From assembly GCF_946221635.1 (NCBI RefSeq), contig NZ_CAMIHB010000003.1, positions 124,001 to 188,000 of the forward strand: a stretch of DNA of 64,000 nucleotides, read 5' to 3'. Each line of letters starts with the position of its first letter. The first letter of the stretch is position 1. Below the pieces are notes generated by a model. It was given only the letters and a program-made list of their open reading frames with translations, had not been told where the DNA came from and searched no databases. The position numbers and the translations under genes were made by a program. Below, piece after piece: positions 1-7,414 of the stretch. The stretch comes from an uncultured Rhodoferax sp. GTDB lineage: Bacteria; Pseudomonadota; Gammaproteobacteria; Burkholderiales; Burkholderiaceae_C.

Positions 1-321
1 GCCACGGTCTTGGTCGATCTCGGTAAATCGGGGGGCTTGGACCACGTGATGGGACACAGCGACGAAGGTATCCCCCTGCAGATGTGCAATACCTGCGGCC
101 CGACCATCGTTGTGCAACGCCACCATCCACCCGGACAGCTGGTCTACTGCCACAGCTGCGCAGGAGAATTCCGCCTGGCAAGAGACGGCGACGCGCTGTC
201 CACCCAACCCACTGGCCGCAAGGGCACTCCGGCCGAACTGGAAGTGGAACTGGACATGGACCTGGTGGAGCGCACCGTCCAAGATGCTGTCTCCAAGCTA
301 CCTGCAAACCTTTTGCTGTAG
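1..321 (+). CDS. C-terminal part of an unidentified protein with two CxxC pairs
   Basis: The reading frame is open to the left edge, so only the last 106 codons are visible and the true start lies outside the window. The visible part carries two cysteine pairs, CNTC near visible residue 29 and CHSC near residue 50, in an arrangement like a zinc ribbon or rubredoxin-like knuckle. An acidic tail ending in hydrophobic residues follows. I do not recognise the family. The gene converges on the TetR gene with an 87-base gap. The function cannot be stated; metal binding by the four cysteines is an inference from their spacing. Confidence 0.5.
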   Translation, partial: ATVLVDLGKSGGLDHVMGHSDEGIPLQMCNTCGPTIVVQRHHPPGQLVYCHSCAGEFRLARDGDALSTQPTGRKGTPAELEVELDMDLVERTVQDAVSKLPANLLL

Positions 322-408
322 AAGCCATTGCCAGCGCTCTGCTAGCGCCCCCACCAGACCTTGCACCCGGACTCGCGCACCGCCGAGCGCGGTTTTCTGT
401 ATGGCCGA

Positions 409-1029
409 CTAAGCCCCAGTCACTGATTCGACCCATGCACGTGCCGACGCGGCCTGTCGGCGCACCAGCCCGGGATCGCGAAAGGCATGTGCCATGACCG
501 CCGCCCCCTGGAGCATGGTGAGCAGCGTTTCCGCATGGGCTGCGGCCTTGGCGTGCGGCATGACGCGCCCGAACTGCAGGGTCAACCAGTCCATCAGTGC
601 CTCCAATATCCGCGAAGCATGGGGCTGCAGGGCCGGATCGGTCTTTCCCAACTGACTCGCCAGAGTGCCCACCGGGCAGCCGACCCTGGCCAACTCTTGG
701 GCGGAATCTTCGGTCACCTGGATAAACGCAAACAGCGCCTCCTGGGGCGAAGGTTGCGGGGGCAAACGGTCTTGCAAACGCCCGAAGAGTTCCTGCATGC
801 GCGCGTCGGCCACTGACTCCAGCATGTCGGCCTTCGTCTTGAAGTAGTACGAGAGATTGCCCTTCAACATACCCGCCAGGTCCGCCACATCCCCCAGCGA
901 GGTTTCCGCATAGCCACGCTCCATGAAAAGATGCAAGGCCGCCTCCACAATCTTCTGGCGGTTGGCGGGTCCCTTGGCCCCTGCTGTGGTGGGGCTGGTA
1001 TTCAGCCTGTCTGTTGTTGGTTCAACCAT
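409..1029 (-). CDS. TetR/AcrR family transcriptional regulator
   Basis: This is a 206-residue regulator of normal TetR size. The N-terminal helix-turn-helix spans about residues 22-70, with the typical run from ALHLFMERGY through the recognition helix to the YYFKTKADML segment. The C-terminal ligand domain is poorly conserved, as usual in this family. It lies downstream of the peroxiredoxin-like gene and overlaps it by 28 bases, so the two are very likely one transcript. The inverted repeat at 1579-1598 ahead of the pair is its likely operator, which would make it an autorepressor of a stress unit. The ligand is unknown. Confidence 0.85.
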   Translation of the reverse strand: MVEPTTDRLNTSPTTAGAKGPANRQKIVEAALHLFMERGYAETSLGDVADLAGMLKGNLSYYFKTKADMLESVADARMQELFGRLQDRLPPQPSPQEALFAFIQVTEDSAQELARVGCPVGTLASQLGKTDPALQPHASRILEALMDWLTLQFGRVMPHAKAAAHAETLLTMLQGAAVMAHAFRDPGLVRRQAASARAWVESVTGA

Positions 1030-1544
1030 TGCGTAATGGTATCCAAGGGGATGTGGTCATCAATCGTGCGGCCGTAGTAGGCTTGCGCAACACGCCCTTG
1101 CGCGTCAATCAGGAAATCTGCTGGAGTGCGATGAAAGGGCCCTTCCACGGCACCGGGTAAATAGCCTTTTCTGAAGGCTTGCAATGCTGAACGCATGACC
1201 TGGAGACTGGCCATCCCGCCCCAGCGGGATTCGACACCGAAGCGCCTGTACAACACCATCTCAGGGTCCGGCACGATGGGAAACGGCGCATCCTGACGGC
1301 CGACGTATTGCGAAATCGACTCCCGGGGTGACTGAAACACCCCAATGACCGCCAGCCCTTGCGCCGACCATGGGGCAAACGACTCAATGACCGAATGCAC
1401 CCGCAAATTGCAAACGGGGCACGACGCATACCGGTAAAACGACAGCAGGACGGGGCGCCCCCTCAGCGCGTCGAGGCTGACTGCCTCACCCAAGAAATCT
1501 ACGGTATTCAATGGTGGGACAGGTACACCGGTTTTGAGTTGCAT
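1002..1544 (-). CDS. Peroxiredoxin-like (AhpC/TSA superfamily) protein
   Basis: The protein has a thioredoxin-fold AhpC/TSA domain with the cysteine motif SCPVC at residues 41-45, preceded by a hydrophobic strand and FYRYA. I chose the ATG at 1544 (180 residues). The frame extends to a TTG at 1574, but that start would lie against the operator and shows no better ribosome site. Related proteins are annotated as peroxiredoxin-like or redoxin family. The CPVC pair could support peroxidase or disulfide exchange, but the substrate is unknown. No signal peptide is seen, so it should be cytoplasmic. It is first in an operon with the overlapping TetR gene. Confidence 0.8.
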   Translation of the reverse strand: MQLKTGVPVPPLNTVDFLGEAVSLDALRGRPVLLSFYRYASCPVCNLRVHSVIESFAPWSAQGLAVIGVFQSPRESISQYVGRQDAPFPIVPDPEMVLYRRFGVESRWGGMASLQVMRSALQAFRKGYLPGAVEGPFHRTPADFLIDAQGRVAQAYYGRTIDDHIPLDTITQWLNQQQTG

Positions 1545-1578
1545 GGCTGAAACATGAGTTGGTCGATTGTCCAATTTT

Positions 1579-1598
1579 ATTTGGACGAATGACCAAAT
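1579..1598. promoter_or_regulatory. Putative TetR operator (inverted repeat)
   Basis: ATTTGG at 1579-1584 is mirrored by CCAAAT at 1593-1598 around an 8-base centre. A second overlapping inverted repeat, GTCCAA (1569-1574) with TTGGAC (1581-1586), shares its right arm. The element lies 35-55 bases upstream of the peroxiredoxin start codon, where a promoter is expected. Binding by the adjacent TetR protein is inferred. Confidence 0.5.
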
Positions 1599-1619
1599 GT
1601 CAAAGCAATCTGCAAAAAC

Positions 1620-2519
1620 TCAGCGCAATCGTGGGTCCGCTCGCATCCGCTCAATGGCCAGATCCAGAAAAGCACGAACCCGCTGCGGCGCCTGGCGCCC
1701 TTCCCGGTGCACCACGTGCACAGGCAAGGGCGGCGGTTCACAGGCCTGCAACACGATCTTCAGCCTGCCCGCAGCAACATGCTCCGCCACCTGGTACGAC
1801 AGGAGCCGCGTCACGCCGAAGCCCCCCAAGGCCGCCGCCATGGCCGAGTCGTTGGTGCTGGTGTTCAGGCGCGCCTGCAGGCGCACGGTCCGCAGTTCCC
1901 CATGCTCCAGCAGCTTCCAATCAGGACTGGGGCTTACGCTGTTGGCAGAGATGATGGTGTGCGCGTGCAAGTCGTCCGGTTGGAGTGGCTCGCCACAACG
2001 CGCGATATACGCCGGTGACGCGCAAACCACCCGCCGTACCTGCCCCACGCGCACCGCCTGCATCGTCGAATCCGGCAGCTCGCCAATGCGAACTGCCAGG
2101 TCCACGCCTTCATCCAACAAGTGCACCATCCGGTCCAGGAACAGGCAGGACACACTGACCTCCGGATACAGCCCGAGGTACTCGGTCACGATGGGGGTCA
2201 CATACAGGCCACCAAACAGCACGGGGGCAGTGATGGAGAGCCGCCCCCTCGGGGCCGAGTGCAAACCTGTGACGGATTCATCCGCCTCGCGCAGCTCCGC
2301 CAGGATGCGGCGGCAATCCTGCACATAGCGGTCTCCGGCGTCGGTCAGGCGCACGGTGCGCGTGGTACGCGTCAGCAACCGCAGCCCGAGATGCGCCTCC
2401 AGCTCGTTGATGGCCCGCGTCACCGCGGGGGGAGACATATCCAGCGCGCGTGCCGCGCCAGAAAAACCTTGGGCGTCCACAACGGCCACAAAAGTGCTGA
2501 TCAGATGAAAACGGTCCAT
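1620..2519 (-). CDS. LysR family transcriptional regulator
   Basis: This is a 299-residue LysR-type regulator of standard length. The N-terminal winged helix-turn-helix spans residues 1-60, with the typical GFSGAARALDMSPPAVTRAI helix pair. An effector-binding domain follows from about residue 90. The SPPAVTRAINELEAHLGLRLL stretch puts it near the AaeR/DsdC-like small-molecule group. It is divergent from the AhpD-like gene at 2660 with a 140-base gap holding an ATTCC/GGAAT dyad of LysR-box type, so that gene is its probable target. The effector is unknown. Confidence 0.9.
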   Translation of the reverse strand: MDRFHLISTFVAVVDAQGFSGAARALDMSPPAVTRAINELEAHLGLRLLTRTTRTVRLTDAGDRYVQDCRRILAELREADESVTGLHSAPRGRLSITAPVLFGGLYVTPIVTEYLGLYPEVSVSCLFLDRMVHLLDEGVDLAVRIGELPDSTMQAVRVGQVRRVVCASPAYIARCGEPLQPDDLHAHTIISANSVSPSPDWKLLEHGELRTVRLQARLNTSTNDSAMAAALGGFGVTRLLSYQVAEHVAAGRLKIVLQACEPPPLPVHVVHREGRQAPQRVRAFLDLAIERMRADPRLR

Positions 2520-2522
2520 ATT

Positions 2523-2539
2523 ATTCCGAAAAGTGGAAT
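2523..2539. promoter_or_regulatory. Putative LysR box
   Basis: ATTCC at 2523-2527 and GGAAT at 2535-2539 form a perfect dyad around 7 bases. This fits the T-N11-A plan of LysR-family sites. It lies just upstream of the LysR start codon and faces the divergent AhpD-like gene. Use by this particular regulator is inferred. Confidence 0.45.
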
Positions 2540-2659
2540 TGTTATTTGATTTTATAGGCCGTTCTATTCTTCACAACAACTAAATACAGTTCATCCATCC
2601 GCTGATTGGCAGCGGTGCCCCGTCCGGGAAGGACACCCAACAAGCACCAGGAAACCATC

Positions 2660-3208
2660 ATGTCCCGAATCAGCATCCCTACCGTTGACCAATCCGCCGA
2701 AGCCGCCAAGCCTCTGCTGGCCGCCGTTCACAAGCAACTGGGCGTCGTGCCCAACCTCATGAAAGTCGTGGGTCACAGCCCCGCCGCACTGGAAGGCTAT
2801 TTGTCCTTGAACGGTGCGCTCGGCAAGGGCAGCCTGAGCCTGCAATTGCGCGAGCGCATTGCGTTGGCCATTGCGGAATACAACGGCTGCGACTACTGCC
2901 TGTCGGTACACGACTACCTGGGCCGCAACCTGGCCAAGATCAGTCCGTCCGAACTCGACGCTGCCCGCAACGCGCAATCCGAAGACTCCCGCACCCACGC
3001 CGCGCTGCAGTTTGCCCTGCGGGTTGCAGAAAAACGTGGCCGCGTCAGCGATGCCGACATTGCGGCCTTGCGCCTGGCCGGCTTCGACGAAGCCAGCACC
3101 ATCGACATCGTGGCCAACGTCGCCGTCAACGTGTTGACCAACTACATCAACAACGTGGCCCAGACCGACATCGACTTCCCCGTTGTCCAGGCCAAATTGG
3201 CCGCATAA
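2660..3208 (+). CDS. AhpD/carboxymuconolactone decarboxylase-like protein
   Basis: The 182-residue protein carries the alkylhydroperoxidase AhpD core, with E73, C77, C80 and H84 in the E-x3-C-x2-C-x3-H arrangement that forms the redox and proton-relay site in AhpD. The ATG at 2660 gives the right N-terminus for the family. A longer frame upstream from 2606 has no conserved sequence. It lies divergent from a LysR regulator and ahead of a PNPOx-like gene, in a context typical of inducible peroxide or nitro-compound stress genes. The electron donor is unknown. Hairpin 3220-3247 follows. Confidence 0.85.
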   Translation: MSRISIPTVDQSAEAAKPLLAAVHKQLGVVPNLMKVVGHSPAALEGYLSLNGALGKGSLSLQLRERIALAIAEYNGCDYCLSVHDYLGRNLAKISPSELDAARNAQSEDSRTHAALQFALRVAEKRGRVSDADIAALRLAGFDEASTIDIVANVAVNVLTNYINNVAQTDIDFPVVQAKLAA

Positions 3209-3219
3209 GCGCCGCACAC

Positions 3220-3250
3220 ACCGGTTGCTGCCCTGGTGGCAACCGGTTTC
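3220..3250 (+). terminator. Terminator-like hairpin after the AhpD-like gene
   Basis: ACCGGTTGC (3220-3228) pairs perfectly with GCAACCGGT (3239-3247), and a short T-containing run follows. It starts 11 bases after the stop codon at 3208. The T tract is short, so termination may be partial. Confidence 0.5.
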
Positions 3251-3341
3251 CCCAACACGTTGAGGCCCCGCCACCAAATCGATGTCTGTGGTCCTCTTCC
3301 CCGACGACAGCACCAGCCTCAGCGCTTCAGGAATTTAGACC

Positions 3342-3968
3342 ATGGCCACCATACCCCGCCCCATTCCTAGCGACATTGCCTTCACCCCCACGGTCAAGGC
3401 CTTCCAGCAACGCAAAGGCTCCCGCCACGCCTACGCCCGCATGGAGCAATCACGGGGTTGGCCAAATGCCATCACGCCGGAGCTGCAAGGCTTCATTGCC
3501 GAGATACGCAGCTTCTACCTGGCAACGGCCAATGCGGATGGGCAACCCTACATCCAGCACCGCGGCGGGCCAGTTGGATTTCTGCACGTGCTGGACGCGC
3601 AGACGCTGGCCTTTGCCGACTTTTCCGGCAACAAACAGTTCATTACCAGTGGAAACCTGGCCGACAACCCCAAGGCCTTCATCTTCCTCATGGACTACGC
3701 GCACCGCCAGCGCATCAAGATCTGGGGCGAGGCCCGCATCGTCGACGACCAGCCCGAACTGCTGCAACGACTGATGCCTACCGACTACCCGGCCAAGGCC
3801 GAGCAGGTGGTCGTCTTCAAGGTCCTCGCCTGGGACGCCAACTGCCCCCAGCACATCCCCGTGCGCTTCGAGGCGGCGCAGGTCAAGGCCGCCCTGGACG
3901 AGCGCGATGCCCGCATCCGCGCGCTTGAGCAGGAAGTGGCCCGGCTCAAGGCCCCCGCACACGACTGA
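3342..3968 (+). CDS. Pyridoxamine 5'-phosphate oxidase-like flavin-binding protein
   Basis: The 208-residue protein matches the split-barrel PNPOx-like family. It has the strand pattern around FYLATANADGQPYIQHRGG (about residues 62-80) and the FADFSGNKQFITSGNL loop near residue 95. These proteins bind FMN or F420-type cofactors and reduce or oxidise small molecules, but the substrate cannot be read here. The last 30 residues form a short charged coiled coil (ALDERDARIRALEQEVARL). It lies 133 bases after the AhpD-like gene on the same strand, with a terminator-like hairpin between, so co-transcription is possible but not required. Confidence 0.8.
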   Translation: MATIPRPIPSDIAFTPTVKAFQQRKGSRHAYARMEQSRGWPNAITPELQGFIAEIRSFYLATANADGQPYIQHRGGPVGFLHVLDAQTLAFADFSGNKQFITSGNLADNPKAFIFLMDYAHRQRIKIWGEARIVDDQPELLQRLMPTDYPAKAEQVVVFKVLAWDANCPQHIPVRFEAAQVKAALDERDARIRALEQEVARLKAPAHD

Positions 3969-4017
3969 AAAAACACCCTGAGTCCCCCGCCCCGCCGTTT
4001 CCCGCTAACATTCACCC

Positions 4018-4386
4018 ATGGGTCGCTTGCTCATCATCCTGCTGGTCACATTGCTGCCTCTGCGTGGTTGGAGCGCAGAACGCATGGCCACCCAGATGCT
4101 CCTGGGCCAAGCTGCCGTGCAGGTGGTTGGCGCACCGCTCAAGATGGCGGGCATGCCGCCGGACTGCCCCATGCTGGCCCCGGCAAGTGCGCAAACCAAG
4201 CCATCCCCCGCGCCGGCCAAGAGTCACGTCGGATGCCAGACCTGCCAGCTGTGCATGGCATTGGCTGGGGCGAGTTCTCCTTCCCCCGTGCTTCTGACCT
4301 ATGCGCGGCAGATACACCCCGCAGCGGCCAAAGACAGCTTCGCCAGCGCCGACCTGCCGCGCCTGGTCAAACCACCCATTCTCTAG
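4018..4386 (+). CDS. Small exported Cys-rich protein, first gene of a metal-handling operon
   Basis: This is a 122-residue protein with a clear signal peptide (residues 1-20, ending GWSA). The mature part has methionine and proline-rich stretches, a C50, and a compact H70-x2-C73-x2-C76-x2-C79 cluster, which looks like a soft-metal site. I do not recognise a named family. It precedes an exported protein, a MerP-like metallochaperone and a MerT-like membrane protein on the same strand, so periplasmic binding of copper, mercury or a similar thiophilic metal is a reasonable inference. Loss of function cannot be excluded, but the frame is clean. Confidence 0.65.
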   Translation: MGRLLIILLVTLLPLRGWSAERMATQMLLGQAAVQVVGAPLKMAGMPPDCPMLAPASAQTKPSPAPAKSHVGCQTCQLCMALAGASSPSPVLLTYARQIHPAAAKDSFASADLPRLVKPPIL

Positions 4387-4405
4387 TCCTTACAGCACAC
4401 GTACA

Positions 4406-4443
4406 CCCGCAGATTGCGGGATCGGTTCTGGGGCGCAAGCCCC
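4406..4443 (+). other. Two tandem hairpins in an operon leader
   Basis: CCCGC/GCGGG (4406-4410 and 4416-4420) and GGGGC/GCCCC (4430-4434 and 4439-4443) form two consecutive short perfect stems. They sit in the 73-base gap between the Cys-rich gene and the next gene, just ahead of its ribosome site (AAAAGGA). They may set relative expression or stabilise the downstream message. Confidence 0.35.
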
Positions 4444-4459
4444 GCTGAAAAGGATTGTC

Positions 4460-5110
4460 ATGAAACACCGGATTTGGGCCACTGCACTGGCCTGTACCGC
4501 GTCCGTCTGGCTGACGCCCGCCTTCAGTGGCCCCATGGGGTTCAAGGGCAGCTGGATGGCAATGGGGGACGTCAGCCCCAACTGGCAGGAGGTCTTTGCC
4601 AACTATGCCCTGACGCCACGCGATGCCCTTGGCGCATCCACCCTCACCATGCGCTCGGACGACGGAACCAGAAGCCGCCAATTGGTGGACGCCACCTACA
4701 CGCGTCTGGTGGCGCGCTGGAACCTTCCCGACGCCCAGGCCAACATCTGGTTTCTGGGAGGGCTGGGCAGCGTTGCCGGCAATGACTTCTCGGGCACTAA
4801 GTCCATGGCCTCGCCAGGGATTCAGGTGGACTATGAAACCACCCGCATCTACGCGTCCGCAACGGCACGCCTTTACCGGGCCGACGGCATCCACCACGAC
4901 TACGCCTCTGCCCGCCTGGGTTTTTCCTTCTACGAGGTGGACTACGACGAAACCCAGCCCTGGCTCATCGTCGAGGCGCGGCGCATGAACGACCTGTCCG
5001 ACAAGACGGAGACCACCCCCATGCTGCGCCTGATCCACAAGCGCTATTTCGTCGAGCTGGGCGTCAACAACAGCGCCCAAGGGCGCATCAACTTTATGTA
5101 CATTTTTTGA
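4460..5110 (+). CDS. Exported protein of unknown function in the metal-handling operon
   Basis: The 216-residue protein begins with a signal peptide (about residues 1-23, ending PAFSG). The start at 4460 follows a good AAGGA ribosome site. A longer open frame from 4301 is unlikely, because it would bury the signal peptide. The mature chain alternates polar and aromatic residues and ends in FMYIF, a terminal phenylalanine typical of outer-membrane beta-barrels. It contains several His/Met/Asp-rich spots (for example DGIHHDY). Its neighbours suggest a role in metal handling at the envelope. The barrel prediction is inference. Confidence 0.65.
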   Translation: MKHRIWATALACTASVWLTPAFSGPMGFKGSWMAMGDVSPNWQEVFANYALTPRDALGASTLTMRSDDGTRSRQLVDATYTRLVARWNLPDAQANIWFLGGLGSVAGNDFSGTKSMASPGIQVDYETTRIYASATARLYRADGIHHDYASARLGFSFYEVDYDETQPWLIVEARRMNDLSDKTETTPMLRLIHKRYFVELGVNNSAQGRINFMYIF

Positions 5111-5120
5111 GGACTTTGCC

Positions 5121-5447
5121 ATGAACAAGACCATCATCACCCTGGCCATCGCTCTGATCGGCATACCCGCCGTCGCCGCCACCAGCATCAAGGCCACCGT
5201 CAACGGCATGGTGTGTGCCTTCTGTGCCCAAGGCATTGAAAAACGCATCTCCAGCATGCCAGCCACCAAGGCGGTGTACGTGGACCTGAAGAAAAAGACC
5301 GTTGCCATTGAGGCCAAGGAAGGCCAGCCCCTGGACACCAAGGCCATCACCACGGAAATCACCGACGCCGGCTATGACGTGGTGAAGCTCGAAACGGTGC
5401 AGAAATCCGTGGACGACATCAAGGCTGACCTCAAGGGTCGCAAATGA
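5121..5447 (+). CDS. Periplasmic heavy-metal-associated (MerP-like) protein
   Basis: This 108-residue protein has a signal peptide (about residues 1-20) followed by a ferredoxin-fold HMA domain. The metal-binding loop reads GMVCAFC, with C32 and C35, matching the GMxCxxC motif of MerP and copper chaperones. It starts 10 bases after the upstream gene, and its stop overlaps the start of the MerT-like gene. It would bind a soft metal ion in the periplasm and pass it to the membrane partner. Whether the metal is copper, mercury or another cannot be told from sequence. Confidence 0.85.
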   Translation: MNKTIITLAIALIGIPAVAATSIKATVNGMVCAFCAQGIEKRISSMPATKAVYVDLKKKTVAIEAKEGQPLDTKAITTEITDAGYDVVKLETVQKSVDDIKADLKGRK

Positions 5448-5839
5448 GCGCGGACGGAATCGCGGAAGCGCGCCGCGGCTTCTGGACCGCGGTCGCCAGC
5501 CTGTTCGCAAGCTCCAGCACCCTGGTGTGCTGCGCCATCCCGGCCCTGCTGGTGGCCATAGGCGCAGGTGCGGCGCTGTCATCGCTGGTCTCGGTGTTCC
5601 CGCAAATCGTCTGGCTCAGCGAGAACAAGACTGCCGTGTTTGGCCTGGCGGGCTTGATGCTGGCGGGCAGCGGCATCTTGCAATGGCGCAACCGCCACGC
5701 ACCATGCCCCACAGATCCAGCCTTGCGCGATGCCTGTCTGAAGACCCGCAAAATCTCGTGGGCGGTCTACTGGGGCAGTGTGGCCGCCTACCTGATCGGT
5801 GGGTGGTTTGCCTTTGTTCAGCCTTGGCTGGGCGAGTGA
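5444..5839 (+). CDS. MerT-like membrane metal transporter
   Basis: The 131-residue protein has three predicted membrane segments (about residues 14-48, 60-80 and 104-125). A vicinal pair, C29-C30, lies in the first helix, as in MerT, where it receives the metal from MerP. Two further cysteines (about residues 87 and 97) lie in the cytoplasmic loop, also as in MerT. Its ATG overlaps the preceding stop by 4 bases, which suggests coupled translation with the MerP-like partner. No MerR regulator or MerA reductase lies nearby, so this is not a standard mer operon. Confidence 0.75.
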   Translation: MSADGIAEARRGFWTAVASLFASSSTLVCCAIPALLVAIGAGAALSSLVSVFPQIVWLSENKTAVFGLAGLMLAGSGILQWRNRHAPCPTDPALRDACLKTRKISWAVYWGSVAAYLIGGWFAFVQPWLGE

Positions 5840-5844
5840 TGGTT

Positions 5845-5872
5845 GGAGGGCTGTCGTCGGGCCCTCCTATTT
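5845..5872 (+). terminator. Terminator-like hairpin after the metal operon
   Basis: GGAGGGC (5845-5851) pairs perfectly with GCCCTCC (5861-5867), followed by TATTTC. It lies 6 bases after the last stop codon of the operon. Confidence 0.55.
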
Positions 5873-5879
5873 CAATCCG

Positions 5880-5934
5880 CTATCTAAACCATAGCTGCTT
5901 GCGCAATATCCACGAGGGCTAGAAGCCAATTTAC
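5880..5934 (+). repeat. Dispersed intergenic repeat, copy A
   Basis: The core reads ATAGCTGCTTGCGCAATAT followed by an ACGAGGGCTAGAAGCC block. Related copies occur at 11531-11595, 26755-26811 (opposite strand) and 41313-41376. This copy fills the gap between convergent genes and reaches into the stop codon of the FtrA-like gene. No transposase or target duplication is seen. Confidence 0.7.
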
Positions 5935-6923
5935 CTTCCAAACATCCCCCGATACTCCCGCGGCGACAGCCCCAGTTGCTGCTGAAAGTGGTGCCGCAGC
6001 GCCTGCAGGCTGCCCAGCCCTACTTCGGCGGCAATGCGCTCCACGGGGAGTGCACTGCCTTCCAGCAGGCGCTTGGCGTGTTCCACGCGTTCGGCCACCA
6101 CCCATTGGCCGGGGGACTGGCCAGTGAGCTCGGCAAAGCGGCGCAAGAAGGTGCGCGGGCTCATGGCGACGCGGCAGGCCATCTGCTCCACCGTCCAAGG
6201 CGCTTGCAGGTCGCTGCGCACGGCGTCCAGCAGTTGCACCAGGCGCTGGTCGCCGTCTTGCGGCACAGGACGTTCGATGAACTGGGCCTGGCCACCGCTG
6301 CGGTGCGGCGGCATGACGAGGCGGCGCGCCACGCTGTTGGCGGCCTCCACGCCGAAGTCACTGCGCACAATATGCAGCATCAGGTCCATGCCCGCCGCGC
6401 TGCCCGCAGAGGTGTAGACACGGTCGCCCTCCGCGTAGAGCACGCTGGCATCCACCTCGATGCTGGGGTGCCGCGCCTGTAGCGCTTTGGCGTAGCGCCA
6501 GTGGGTGGCGGCGCGCTGGCCGTCCAGCAGGCCGGTGGCCGCCAGCACAAAGGCGCCGGAGCAGATGGACGCCAGCCGCGCGCCGCGCTGCCAGGCCGCG
6601 CGCAAACGCTGGCTGACTTCGTCCGACACAGGCACCTGCGCGCCCTTCCAGCCCGCCATGACGATGAGGTCGGCCTGCTCCAGCAGGCTGGCGTCGCCAT
6701 CCGTGGTGACCCGCAGGCCGCCGTGGGCGCGCAGCGGGCCGGGTTCGATGGCGGCGCTGGCGAAGCGGTACCAGCCGGGACCCATCTCCGGCCGATGCAA
6801 GCCAAAGATCTCGGCCACGATGGAAAACTCGAAGGTACACAGCCCGTCGTACACGGGCGCCACCACCAGGGGGCCGGTGGTAGTCCATGGCGGGCTCGGC
6901 AAGTTTGGCGTGTTTTTTGTCAT
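5931..6923 (-). CDS. ftrA: FtrA/GlxA-type AraC regulator with DJ-1/PfpI domain
   Basis: The 330-residue protein is a fusion. Residues about 17-185 form a DJ-1/PfpI class I glutamine amidotransferase-like domain with the cysteine elbow SICSGAF near residue 120. Residues about 220-325 form an AraC DNA-binding domain with two helix-turn-helices (WTVEQMACRVAMSPRTFLRRF and VERIAAEVGLGSLQALRHHF). This architecture matches the FtrA/GlxA subfamily. FtrA-type regulators often lie divergent from a rhodanese gene, as here (80-base gap). Three TTGGCGT repeats at 6905-6958 are the likely binding sites. Confidence 0.85.
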   Translation of the reverse strand: MTKNTPNLPSPPWTTTGPLVVAPVYDGLCTFEFSIVAEIFGLHRPEMGPGWYRFASAAIEPGPLRAHGGLRVTTDGDASLLEQADLIVMAGWKGAQVPVSDEVSQRLRAAWQRGARLASICSGAFVLAATGLLDGQRAATHWRYAKALQARHPSIEVDASVLYAEGDRVYTSAGSAAGMDLMLHIVRSDFGVEAANSVARRLVMPPHRSGGQAQFIERPVPQDGDQRLVQLLDAVRSDLQAPWTVEQMACRVAMSPRTFLRRFAELTGQSPGQWVVAERVEHAKRLLEGSALPVERIAAEVGLGSLQALRHHFQQQLGLSPREYRGMFGR

Positions 6924-6958
6924 AAATGGCTTTTACGCCAATTGTAGAAACACGCCAA
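6905..6958. promoter_or_regulatory. Triple TTGGCGT repeat: likely AraC-type operator
   Basis: TTGGCGT occurs on the plus strand at 6905-6911 and as ACGCCAA at 6935-6941 and 6952-6958. The latter two form a direct repeat with a 17-base period, as AraC-family dimers prefer. The sites lie in the ftrA/rhodanese divergent region, with the first inside the 5' end of ftrA, which would suit autoregulation. Confidence 0.55.
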
Positions 6959-7003
6959 CTCCAACACCATAGAGGCATTCAAGCAACCCACCGGAGAAAC
7001 CAG

Positions 7004-7402
7004 ATGCCCACCGCAGTCACCGCCATCCCCGCCGCCCCTTCTGCCCTGGCCGAGGCGCACTTTGCGGCCGAATTCACCTTTGAAGCCGATTGCTGGGACA
7101 CGCATGACGCCCTGGCCCAGGGCGCGGACTTTGTGCTGCTGGATGTACGCTCCCCCGCCCTGTTTGCGCGGGGCCACGTACCCGGCGCCATCAACCTGCC
7201 GCACGGCAAGATCGTGGAGAGCAAGATGGCGCAGTGGCCGGCCGACACCCTGTTTGTGACCTACTGCGCCGGGCCCCACTGCAACGGCGCGGCCCGCGGC
7301 GCGCTGCGCCTGGCGCGGCTGGGCCGGCCGGTGAAGATCATGGCCGGCGGCATCACCGGCTGGCTGGACGAAGGCTTTGAATTGGCCACCGGCGAAGCCT
7401 GA
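7004..7402 (+). CDS. Rhodanese-like sulfurtransferase domain protein
   Basis: This is a single rhodanese domain of 132 residues. It shows LLDVRSPALFARGHVPGAINLP (about residues 45-66) and an active-site loop beginning with C88 in the CAGPHCNGA motif, followed by MAGGITGWLDEGF near the end. The ATG at 7004 has a GGAG ribosome site 7 bases ahead. The frame is open further upstream, but only through the regulatory region. The CxGxxC loop resembles rhodaneses linked to oxidative or polysulfide handling. It is divergent from ftrA, its probable regulator, and convergent with the Bug gene at 7415. Confidence 0.85.
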   Translation: MPTAVTAIPAAPSALAEAHFAAEFTFEADCWDTHDALAQGADFVLLDVRSPALFARGHVPGAINLPHGKIVESKMAQWPADTLFVTYCAGPHCNGAARGALRLARLGRPVKIMAGGITGWLDEGFELATGEA

Positions 7403-7414
7403 GCAACCCGACGC

